A stretch of DNA of 64,000 nucleotides from Candidatus Saccharimonadota bacterium (GTDB taxonomy: Bacteria > Patescibacteriota > Saccharimonadia > Saccharimonadales > Saccharimonadaceae), in the NCBI GenBank assembly GCA_017460105.1, contig JAFUBS010000002.1, positions 20,723 to 84,722 of the forward strand, written 5' to 3'. Within the stretch, counting starts at the first letter, position 1. Each line of letters starts with the position of its first letter. Below the pieces are notes generated by a model. The model had not been told where the DNA came from. It made no database searches and saw only the letters and a program-made list of their open reading frames with translations. Below, piece after piece: positions 33,650-40,491 of the stretch. The position numbers and the translations under genes were made by a program.

Positions 33650-33977
33650 ATCCCGTTACCGTAGCGTCTTCCATGGCGGCTGCTACAGTACTGCTTTTGG
33701 CAGTGGCAACTGAGGTGAGACGTGCTTTTTCTACTGCAAGATCATCGCGACGAGCGTTCATGTCGCTAATTTCAGATTCAACGGCGGAAATTTCATAATC
33801 AAAACTGGTGGCTTTGGTGCCTTCAGCTACATAAATCAAACCAAAAACGAGTGTGAGCATACTAACAATGACAATTTGAGAAATAGAACCCAGGCTTCTC
33901 TTGCTATGACGGATTGTATTGCGGTTGCGGGCAAAACTGACATTCTGTCGCCTTGTCACATATGTTTGATTACTCAT
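33636..33977 (-). CDS. ftsL: FtsL/DivIC-like division protein
   Basis: 113 residues: basic N-terminus, a single membrane helix (about 33-53, IVIVSMLTLVFGLIYVA), then a coiled coil (SFDYEISAVESEISDMNARRDDLAVEKARL). This is the FtsL/DivIC layout, and the gene sits between rsmH and PBP2, the standard ftsL position. It should form the FtsQ-L-B-like complex with the protein at 27568. AAGGA precedes the ATG. Confidence 0.75.
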   Translation of the reverse strand: MSNQTYVTRRQNVSFARNRNTIRHSKRSLGSISQIVIVSMLTLVFGLIYVAEGTKATSFDYEISAVESEISDMNARRDDLAVEKARLTSVATAKSSTVAAAMEDATVTGYAAE

Positions 33978-34182
33978 TTTGATAATAATTCCTTACTCTA
34001 CTTTTGTTTTTGTTGTTTGTTTTTGGTTTTTTCTAGTTTTCGCAGTTTGATGTGTCTTAGTCCGGTAGGTTTTACGAGCAGAGCTATAAGTAACTCGTAA
34101 AACCGTCCCGGGAAGGTCATACACTTCACACTCTCTGTGAAAACTCTATTTTTTGGTAGGCCTTAATAGGCCCATATGTGGT

Positions 34183-34264
34183 AGGTTCACAACGACATTT
34201 CGTTCGTGACTCGCTCCCCGTTGGTCGCGTAGGGTCACGAAACGAAACGTCGCTTGTGAATCCT
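34183..34264. repeat. Palindromic element, group B (copy 2)
   Basis: Arms start AGGTTCACAACGACATTTCG and pair with CGAAACGTCGCTTGTGAATCCT. The centre TTCGTGAC-TCGCTCCCCGTTGGTCGCGT-AGG-GTCACGAA is shared with 31703-31820, where the interior carries about 40 extra bases. Confidence 0.85.
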
Positions 34265-34328
34265 AGCGAAAGTTGACCTTGATGGTCTGTTTGCGAGATT
34301 TGTTCGCAATCATTATTTGCTTTGGCAT
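34263..34328 (-). CDS. Possible 21-residue basic peptide
   Basis: ATG at 34328 follows a perfect GGAGG by 4 bases and opens a 21-codon frame (MPKQIMIANKSRKQTIKVNF + R) ending at the border of the group B palindrome. It lies between rsmH and ftsL on the same strand. It could be a leader peptide, or the truncated start of a former gene cut by the palindrome. Confidence 0.4.
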   Translation of the reverse strand: MPKQIMIANKSRKQTIKVNFR

Positions 34329-34362
34329 ATAGCCTCCTTTTTGTTTTATGTTTTTATTTTTA

Positions 34363-35241
34363 TCAATTCCGCTTTGCTACTCGCAGTTTGGCGCTTCTAG
34401 CTCGCGGGTTGATAACTAACTCCTGATTTTCCGCAACAATTGGTTTCTTGGTGAGAATGGTTAGTTCGGATTCTTCGCCGTGACTCGAGGCCTCTTTGAA
34501 GTATTCTTTGACTAACCGATCTTCTAGACTGTGAAAAGTGATAAATCCGGCACGACCGCCAGGATTTAGCAGCTTTGGGATGAGCGGCAGAGAGCGTTCT
34601 ATCTCGCCGAGCTCGTCGTTGACCACGATGCGAACCGCCTGAAAGATGCGCGTGGCTGGATGGACTTTGAAGTAGCCGTGAATCCTAGTTTTGATAAGAT
34701 TGGCTAGTTCCAAAGTAGAATTAATCGGGCGATGATGCACGATAACTCGGGCAAACATCGCGGCGCTACCTGGACGTTCTTCGCCGTATTTGACGAAGAT
34801 GTCTGCTAGGTCCTTTTCGCTCCAATGATTAATAATATCACTGGCGGTCAAGGTCTGGCGCCGATCCATACGCATATCTAGAGGGCCATCGGTTTTTAAT
34901 GAAAAACCACGCTCGCCTTGGTCTAGTTGCGGAGAAGAAACCCCAAAATCGGCAAGTATTATATCAAAAGTCTTTCCACACTGTAAAAGCTGCAACATAG
35001 AACTGTAAAAATCTTCGTTGATAATGTTGACGTTTGTGCCAGCAAATTTTTGTCGCAGAAAATCTGCAGCATACTCGTCTCGATCTACCAAGACCGAATC
35101 TTTATAATTCTGTGTTACATCCAAAATTTCCTTAGCGTGCCCACCATAGCCAGCAGTGAGATCTAAATACGACTCTCCACGCTGCGGTGACAGACTCGCT
35201 ACGACTTCAGATAATAATACAGGGATATGTAGTTTCTCCAT
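34363..35241 (-). CDS. rsmH: 16S rRNA (cytosine1402-N4)-methyltransferase RsmH
   Basis: 292 residues. HIPVLLSEVV at the start, LDLTAGYGGHAKEIL as the SAM-binding loop, DFGVSSPQLD.GERGFS, and FQAVRIVVNDELGE with SLEDRLVKEYF in the C-terminal half are the full RsmH (MraW) signature set. It opens the dcw cluster. mraZ, normally just upstream, is missing. TATAAT (minus strand, 35248-35253) is 6 bases before the ATG, so it is probably leaderless. Confidence 0.95.
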   Translation of the reverse strand: MEKLHIPVLLSEVVASLSPQRGESYLDLTAGYGGHAKEILDVTQNYKDSVLVDRDEYAADFLRQKFAGTNVNIINEDFYSSMLQLLQCGKTFDIILADFGVSSPQLDQGERGFSLKTDGPLDMRMDRRQTLTASDIINHWSEKDLADIFVKYGEERPGSAAMFARVIVHHRPINSTLELANLIKTRIHGYFKVHPATRIFQAVRIVVNDELGEIERSLPLIPKLLNPGGRAGFITFHSLEDRLVKEYFKEASSHGEESELTILTKKPIVAENQELVINPRARSAKLRVAKRN

Positions 35242-35260
35242 ATCTCTATTATACTACGTT

Positions 35261-35528
35261 TGTTTGAGAACGCTCAACTAGAAACTTAGCGTTTTTGTTT
35301 TTGTTTGATTTTTGTTTAAATTTTCACAATTAATCCACCACGATTTTACCAGCGCGAAGCTAATCATAATATCGCAGCCGTTGAGAGACTTATTGTGTAA
35401 ATGATTGGTCATTTGACCTATAGAGTTTATTGGGAGGTGTGTTTGAAGGAAAGAGCGCACGATTTTGTTTTCGCATCTCGCTAAATATTTAATGCGCGCC
35501 AGAGCTCCTAGTTGACCGTTCTCAAACA
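35261..35528. repeat. 268-bp segment with 21-bp terminal inverted repeats
   Basis: TGTTTGAGAACGCTCAACTA(G) at 35261-35281 and its complement at 35508-35528 match in 20 of 21 positions. The interior carries an 83-codon minus-strand frame (MFENGQLGALARIKYLARCE...) starting within the right repeat and resembling nothing I recognise. It occupies the place of mraZ. Either a small mobile element of MITE type or a large structured RNA. Confidence 0.7.
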
Positions 35529-35934
35529 TTTTTAATGTGCATTTTTGTTTGTGGTTTTTGTGATTATGTCCACTGATTTGAGTTTAATATAATTTTTTGG
35601 AAAATGCAAGTGTTTTTTTGGACTTTTTTTATGATTTTTCCACATATTGGGTGATCCTGGCGAGTTTTCCACAAGTGTGCATAACTCCCCTGTTAATCGA
35701 CCGAACACGATTATGGTATTTTCCCGAACAGTTTTGTTTTACAGAGTAGGGCGAAAAACCGAACAAACGGTGGTTGACTGTTTAACGCTTTATGTTATAA
35801 ATACCGAACAGAGGTGACGAAAATTTGACTTTAGTTCCATTCTGTGGTATAATTATAAGATAAATGCATGAGAGACCCCTTGAGGTCGTTTTTTGTGCTT
35901 TAAAAAGCCTACGACTTTCCTGGATACTTCTTCC
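35529..35934. other. Gene-free region: CCGAACA sites and short promoter-terminator unit
   Basis: T-rich tract with two TTTTCCACA boxes (35637-35677), four CCGAACA motifs (35701, 35724, 35759, 35814, all +), then TTGACT-17-TATAAT (35825-35853) followed only 20 bases later by a GACC/GGTC hairpin with six T (35874-35894). The last pair could yield a very short RNA. No gene seen. Confidence 0.6.
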
Positions 35935-36657
35935 CTATTTCTTGTTTGCGGCAGTAGCTAATCGTGCACTGAATTCTTTCCCAAAAATATCAGCCTCTAG
36001 TTCGACGAGTTGCTTACTATAGGCCTCTTTTCCGTATTTTTTGACGTCCTTATAATAATTTATATTGACATTGTACAACTTGCCTCGTTTGGTCTTTTTT
36101 TCCTTTGCTTCTTGATGTTGATAAGCGTGCCAAATTTCGTGTGCAAGAGTAGCCGCGGATTTTAGATTTGCTTCATTCGCTTCTTCCGTGTCTAGCTTGA
36201 GTGCATCGAAGCGATTATATAAAGTGATAGTACCATCAAAATAGCCACCGTGACAGGCACGGTCTTTGCCATCTTTATAGATGATTTTGGGGCGGGTCTT
36301 AAGCCCGAGAATATCAGTCAATAAGTCGCAGATTTCGGCATCGCGTCTACGGTAATTCTCCTTATTCTGCACTGCGCCAACGCTACGTCTGTAGATTTCT
36401 GTCATTACAGAATCGGGAAGAAGCTTCAGTTTTTCGCTAATAGCGTCTGCCATTTCTCGTGGATCTGGGTAGTCATAAATTTCTGGAAAAGTCACAAATG
36501 CTTCTATAGCGCGTTTTTCGTATTCTTGATCGCTGGTTGGCGTTTGTTTGCGCGAGAACAACCCAAAAAAACGTTTACCGCGCCCATGTAATAATTTGCG
36601 CTCTCTCGATGTGTCTTGTTCAGTAGTAATCGCACGATGAGATTCTGGATTTTTCAT
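35935..36657 (-). CDS. Putative zinc metallopeptidase (HExxH)
   Basis: 240 residues. TLAHEIWHAYQHQEA gives an HExxH zinc site near residue 172, and ELEADIFGKEFSARL about 45 residues later could provide the third ligand (Glu) in gluzincin style. The N-terminal part (KRFFGLFSRKQ, then IYDYPDPREMADAI) shows no signal peptide, so the enzyme is probably cytoplasmic. It diverges from the DUF4868 gene; TGTTATAAT lies 18 bases before the ATG. Target unknown. A pairing with the neighbour as a defence module is possible but unproven. Confidence 0.6.
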   Translation of the reverse strand: MKNPESHRAITTEQDTSRERKLLHGRGKRFFGLFSRKQTPTSDQEYEKRAIEAFVTFPEIYDYPDPREMADAISEKLKLLPDSVMTEIYRRSVGAVQNKENYRRRDAEICDLLTDILGLKTRPKIIYKDGKDRACHGGYFDGTITLYNRFDALKLDTEEANEANLKSAATLAHEIWHAYQHQEAKEKKTKRGKLYNVNINYYKDVKKYGKEAYSKQLVELEADIFGKEFSARLATAANKK

Positions 36658-36733
36658 AATTGCCCCATTGGGTTTATTATAACAAATTATCGACAGGTTG
36701 TGTTATAATGGTGGAAATAAGTGGAGGAAATTC

Positions 36734-37717
36734 ATGGAAAATACTGGTGAGCCATTTGATGTCTTTCTCTGGGCGAATGAGATTGATGAGGTAAAGAACA
36801 ATGTTTCAGCGGAATTGTTTTTGTTTAACAAGAATTACACGCCTTATAAGATAAAATACTCAGACAAATTGGCGGGAGCGGTGAAGTCAATGTTTATGCA
36901 GGAGGCTGTACATTACATCATTGAGGAAGCTGATAAAGGTCTAGAAGTGCGCGACTACGAGAAAGCCGACGGCGAGGAGAAGGTCGTTTATCGTACTTCC
37001 CTGTCTAAGGTGGGCCGTGCGGAGACTTTGATTCATCTTATCGAGAACGAGTACAAAGATATTGATTATTTCTCCGAAAATGAATACGACTTCAAGAAAG
37101 TAAAAGGCATTATCGCGAGGTTTACTTATCCGGGCGAAGATGGCATGAAGACTTTCTATATCGCAAAGTTGATTTCTGCGTCAGCGGCACTCAAAGGCGC
37201 TTCGTCTTGGGAGATTAACGGCGAGTCGTTTGAGCCGTTTTCGGCAGAAATCGCCTTAAAGATGCCAGATGACAACCAAGTCGCCATCGTTGACGGTACG
37301 ATTATCGTGTTTAATCAGGCAAAGTTTGAGAATTTGTTCCAGTATGATTACAAATCTCAGGTGATTGCCGAGGCAAAGGCAAAAGAGTTAACCGAGAAAT
37401 ATAAGTTGTCGTTCGCAGAAGGTTTGACGTTAGATGGTTTACTGGCGGACAAAAAGCCGATTTTGAAAAAGGTCCAGGCGATGGATATCGCAGAAGAGAT
37501 GCCGCAGGACAAACTGTTAGAGTATGCTGACGAGATGCAACTGGAACTGATGACGGACGATGACGGCTCCATTATTATTATGGACGATAAGGATCTCACT
37601 ATGTTTGTAAATCTCTTGAATGAAGATTATTATGTATCACCAGTAAATGGTAAACGTTACGAAATCAAGTCCAAGAAACTACTCGGTGAGCCAGACGGTG
37701 AACCACCGAGAGGATAG
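36734..37717 (+). CDS. DUF4868-like protein (KwaB-like)
   Basis: 327 residues, cytoplasmic, mixed alpha/beta. The central stretch GTIIVFNQAKFENLFQYDYK and the preceding FEPFSAEIALKMPDDNQVAIV resemble DUF4868, the domain of KwaB in the Kiwa anti-phage system. KwaB normally pairs with KwaA, a small four-helix membrane protein; none is adjacent, so this would be a solitary form. ATG 36734 has GGAGG 6 bases upstream and a TGTTATAAT further up. Family call from pattern memory only. Confidence 0.5.
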   Translation: MENTGEPFDVFLWANEIDEVKNNVSAELFLFNKNYTPYKIKYSDKLAGAVKSMFMQEAVHYIIEEADKGLEVRDYEKADGEEKVVYRTSLSKVGRAETLIHLIENEYKDIDYFSENEYDFKKVKGIIARFTYPGEDGMKTFYIAKLISASAALKGASSWEINGESFEPFSAEIALKMPDDNQVAIVDGTIIVFNQAKFENLFQYDYKSQVIAEAKAKELTEKYKLSFAEGLTLDGLLADKKPILKKVQAMDIAEEMPQDKLLEYADEMQLELMTDDDGSIIIMDDKDLTMFVNLLNEDYYVSPVNGKRYEIKSKKLLGEPDGEPPRG

Positions 37718-37720
37718 AGA

Positions 37721-38251
37721 TTACAATTCAAAGTAGGCACTCTCCACGATGTCTGTCTCGCCGAGCGTGGCGAAGGTCTTGCGGAGGTCTTCCCTGGCAG
37801 CGGTGACAGAATCGTTGCCTTCGAGGATGCTCTCAATTTTGGCGTATTGCTCCTCGCGGCCGTCAATGGAATCCAAATAAATCATCGTGCCATCACCCAT
37901 ATCCAAGTCTTGACGGCGACGCGAAACTTCGCCCGCCGGCTTGAAGCCGAGCTGGAGGATGATGTTTACGGTATTTGCATAGTCAGTAACAGGAGTTTCC
38001 TCAACGATATCTGCACCGGAATCCTCGATGTGACGGCGCAAAATAAGTGCGTACTTCGGCGTCTCGTCTACAGCGTGCATCTCTGTGCGCATTATAAGGC
38101 GCGGGAGGTTAACTCCGCGTTTGTATCCGCGTGGCACATAGACGCGGTCATGCTGCCAATAAATCGGACCAAAATCAAAGTCAATGTCGCTAAGTTTGTC
38201 TTCAAAACTGTCACGACTTTCTAATTTACACTTGAGAATTGCTTTCTTCAT
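37721..38251 (-). CDS. CYTH-domain-like protein
   Basis: 176 residues. Charged strands such as RLIMRTEMHAVDE, KYALILRRHIEDSG, FKPAGEVSRRRQDLDMGDGTMIYLDSIDG and AKIESILEGND follow the CYTH tunnel-fold pattern (class IV adenylate cyclase / triphosphatase), which binds triphosphate substrates with Arg/Lys and two metals with Glu. The N-terminal ExExK signature is not clear (MKKAILKCKLES), so activity is uncertain. TGTTATAAT 6 bases before the ATG predicts a leaderless mRNA. Converges with the DUF4868 gene, 3 bases apart. Confidence 0.6.
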   Translation of the reverse strand: MKKAILKCKLESRDSFEDKLSDIDFDFGPIYWQHDRVYVPRGYKRGVNLPRLIMRTEMHAVDETPKYALILRRHIEDSGADIVEETPVTDYANTVNIILQLGFKPAGEVSRRRQDLDMGDGTMIYLDSIDGREEQYAKIESILEGNDSVTAAREDLRKTFATLGETDIVESAYFEL

Positions 38252-38273
38252 AGGGTAATTATAACATCAAACC

Positions 38274-39896
38274 TTATTCTTGGGAAATAATATCTATCAG
38301 CCGGGCCTCTACGGAGCGGGTGCCGCGGAATTCATTGATGACGGGCTGGATGAGAATGTCATAGACGTCATCTGGATAGAGATTGAACCATTTCTCCGGT
38401 GCATAGAAAGCGATACATTTAATAATCTTGCCGTCTTTGCCCTTGATATCCAGACGAAGATGTTTGCCGTCAGCACCAAGGCGACGAGCCTCCACAATCT
38501 CTGCGCCGCAAATGCGAAAAATCGGTTCTTCGTTCCCTGGGCCGAAAGGCTCCAAAAGCGCCATTTCCTCCATTAGTTCCAGTGTAAAGTCGCCGATACC
38601 ATCCGTGGCGAGGTCGGCAGAGGAACGGAGATATTTTTCTTGGTCGGTGAGGTGAAGGCTATCGTAATAGGCATTGATCTTCTCGCGAAATTCGTAAAGT
38701 TTGGCACCATCCACGCGAACTCCGGCGGCGCCCGCGTGACCACCACCACCGATAATGCTATCTTTGGCGTAGTTCAGAGCCTCAGCGAGACTAAAATCGC
38801 CAAAACTACGGCCAGAACCTTTGTAAATATTGTTTTCTACCTCTGTCAGGACAAAGGCAGGTTTGTGGTATTTTTCCACTAAACGGCCGGCCACAATGCC
38901 GAGAATGCCTTCGTGCCATTTCCCTGTTTCGATAATAACCGGGCCTTCTGTAAGGCCACGCTTCGCGATTTCGTCGGTAGCGGCACGCTGTTCGTCGCGG
39001 CGCTTTTTATTGAGTATTTCTAATTCGGCGGCAAGAGAGGCGGCCTCGGCGGCAGACTTAGTCCGGAGGAGATTCAAAGAGATTTCGGCGGTCTCTAGGC
39101 GCCCGGCGGCATTGAGGCGTGGGCCAATCTGAAAGCCGATGGATTCAGAGGTAACTTTGGTGACGCCGGCATTTCGCATGAGTTCTTTGAGGCCTGGGCG
39201 GCGAGTCTTCTCTAGCACTTTGATACCGTAGAAACCAAAAATACGATTCTCTCCTGTGAGAAGCATGCTGTCACAAATGGTGCCAATTAAGACAAGGTCC
39301 AGGAGCCATTTTTCTTGGCCCTTCTCAATAAGACCAGCATCTACTAGACCTTGTGCGACTTCGAACGCCATCCCGACGCCCGCCATTTCCTTGAGGGCGG
39401 CCGGACCAGTAAAGTCTTTGCGCTTGGGGTTGACGACTGCGACGGCCTCTGGAAGAGTATCTTCGCACTCGTGGTGGTCAGTAACGATGGTATCTATGTG
39501 ATGCTCATTCAATTCTGCTACGATTGCATGATTGCGAGAGCCACAATCTACCGTGATGACTAGGCTTACCCCTGTATCTACAGCGCGAGTAACCAGACGT
39601 GGGCTCATGCCATAACCATCTAAGAAACGATCCGGCAACATAATAGAGATATCTTCTGGCCTGGTGCCGGCGAGAGTAAGTGCATCTTCCATTACCGTAC
39701 TAGCGGTGACGCCATCCACGTCATAATCGCCGTAGATGAGAATTTTCTCGTGACTACCTATAGCCTGCTTGATTCTGGCGATAGTTTTGTCCATATCTGG
39801 CATACTGGATGCCGGAATGAGGTCCTGGTATTTGGGATGCAAAAAACTTTCATCCAAATGACGTTTTTCTACAAGTTGAGCAAATAATTTATTCAT
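38274..39896 (-). CDS. recJ: Single-stranded-DNA exonuclease RecJ
   Basis: 540 residues. DHH-family motifs are in order: ILIYGDYDVDGVTAS, LVITVDCGS, VTDHHECED, then GPRLNAAGRLETA. A DHHA1 domain carries GGGHAGAAGVRV, and a C-terminal OB-like domain completes the protein. Acts 5'-3' on ssDNA in recombination and mismatch repair. The start has AGGGGTGATAA upstream; the wHTH gene ends 12 bases before it, so the two are probably one unit. Confidence 0.95.
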   Translation of the reverse strand: MNKLFAQLVEKRHLDESFLHPKYQDLIPASSMPDMDKTIARIKQAIGSHEKILIYGDYDVDGVTASTVMEDALTLAGTRPEDISIMLPDRFLDGYGMSPRLVTRAVDTGVSLVITVDCGSRNHAIVAELNEHHIDTIVTDHHECEDTLPEAVAVVNPKRKDFTGPAALKEMAGVGMAFEVAQGLVDAGLIEKGQEKWLLDLVLIGTICDSMLLTGENRIFGFYGIKVLEKTRRPGLKELMRNAGVTKVTSESIGFQIGPRLNAAGRLETAEISLNLLRTKSAAEAASLAAELEILNKKRRDEQRAATDEIAKRGLTEGPVIIETGKWHEGILGIVAGRLVEKYHKPAFVLTEVENNIYKGSGRSFGDFSLAEALNYAKDSIIGGGGHAGAAGVRVDGAKLYEFREKINAYYDSLHLTDQEKYLRSSADLATDGIGDFTLELMEEMALLEPFGPGNEEPIFRICGAEIVEARRLGADGKHLRLDIKGKDGKIIKCIAFYAPEKWFNLYPDDVYDILIQPVINEFRGTRSVEARLIDIISQE

Positions 39897-39908
39897 TTAT
39901 CACCCCTG

Positions 39909-40199
39909 TTAGCCGATGGTTTTGGAAGGTTTGCTGCCCTTTTGGCTCTTGATAACGATGGACTGAAGCTCCTTTAAGATCGGGTATTGTTTGTTGGTCT
40001 GATAGATCTTGGTGTTACCTTTTTTGGTTACGATAAGAAAATTACCCTCGGCCATACGGGTGAGTTCACGCTGGATATTGCCAGGATCCTCCTTTATGAG
40101 CTTGGCGAGAGCGCGAGTATGGGTCTTGAAATCTGGATATTTAGCAAAAACCACGATGATTTTGCGGCGCACTCTTGATGATACGAATAAATCTAGCAT
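39909..40199 (-). CDS. Winged-helix transcriptional regulator (ArsR-like)
   Basis: 96 residues. One winged helix-turn-helix: KIIVVFAKYPDFKTHTRALAKLIKEDPGNIQRELTRMAEGNFLIVTKKGNTKIYQTN. No metal-binding cysteines. A TATAAT and a GAGG site lie upstream. It is the first gene of the recJ unit and may control it. A group D palindrome lies between it and priA. Confidence 0.75.
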   Translation of the reverse strand: MLDLFVSSRVRRKIIVVFAKYPDFKTHTRALAKLIKEDPGNIQRELTRMAEGNFLIVTKKGNTKIYQTNKQYPILKELQSIVIKSQKGSKPSKTIG

Positions 40200-40270
40200 A
40201 TTACCTCGCTTAACTTTCTCTATTATAGCACAGAAAATGTGAAAATTACAACGAAATTAATCGGTTCTAT

Positions 40271-40458
40271 AGAACAGCAATATATTCTTTTCGTGGCCGC
40301 GTCGCTCGCTCCCGTCTGGGGAGACACCGCTGCCTCGCTCGAGATTCCGAGCGAGCTCGGAATCTACTCGCTTCGTTGCGTTGTCGCCACGGGGCTCGCG
40401 CGCTAATTCTCGCGCTGCCGCGCTCCGAAATGCCACGAAAAGAATATATTACTGTTCT
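40271..40458. repeat. Palindromic element, group D, intergenic upstream of priA
   Basis: The largest copy, 188 bp. Arms starting AGAACAGCAATATATTCTTT (40271) and its complement ending at 40458 pair in 26 of 27 positions. The interior contains CGCGTCGCTCGCTCCCGTC, the hairpin GATTCCGAG/CTCGGAATC, CGCCACGGGGCTCGCGCGC and CTCGCGCTGCCGCGCTCCG. It shares a 49-base block with the topA copy and a 20-base block with the priA copy. It ends 22 bases before the priA -10. Confidence 0.85.
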
Positions 40459-40491
40459 CCGGGACAATATGTAATATGCTATAATGGTCGT

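Larger units (their letters stand above)
33978..34362. other. Intergenic region with two inverted repeats
   Basis: Separates rsmH from ftsL. Contains a perfect 11-bp inverted repeat GGTTTTACGAG/CTCGTAAAACC (34068-34104), the group B palindrome at 34183-34264, and a possible 21-codon gene at 34263-34328. Confidence 0.7.

Noticed and set aside
35278..35529. 83-codon minus-strand frame as a gene
   Set aside because: It lies entirely between the 21-bp inverted ends, its first codons are the repeat itself, and no ribosome site precedes it. Kept only as part of the repeat feature.
35637..35677. Replication origin suggested by two TTTTCCACA boxes in a T-rich tract
   Set aside because: Only two imperfect DnaA-like boxes, and no dnaA or dnaN nearby.
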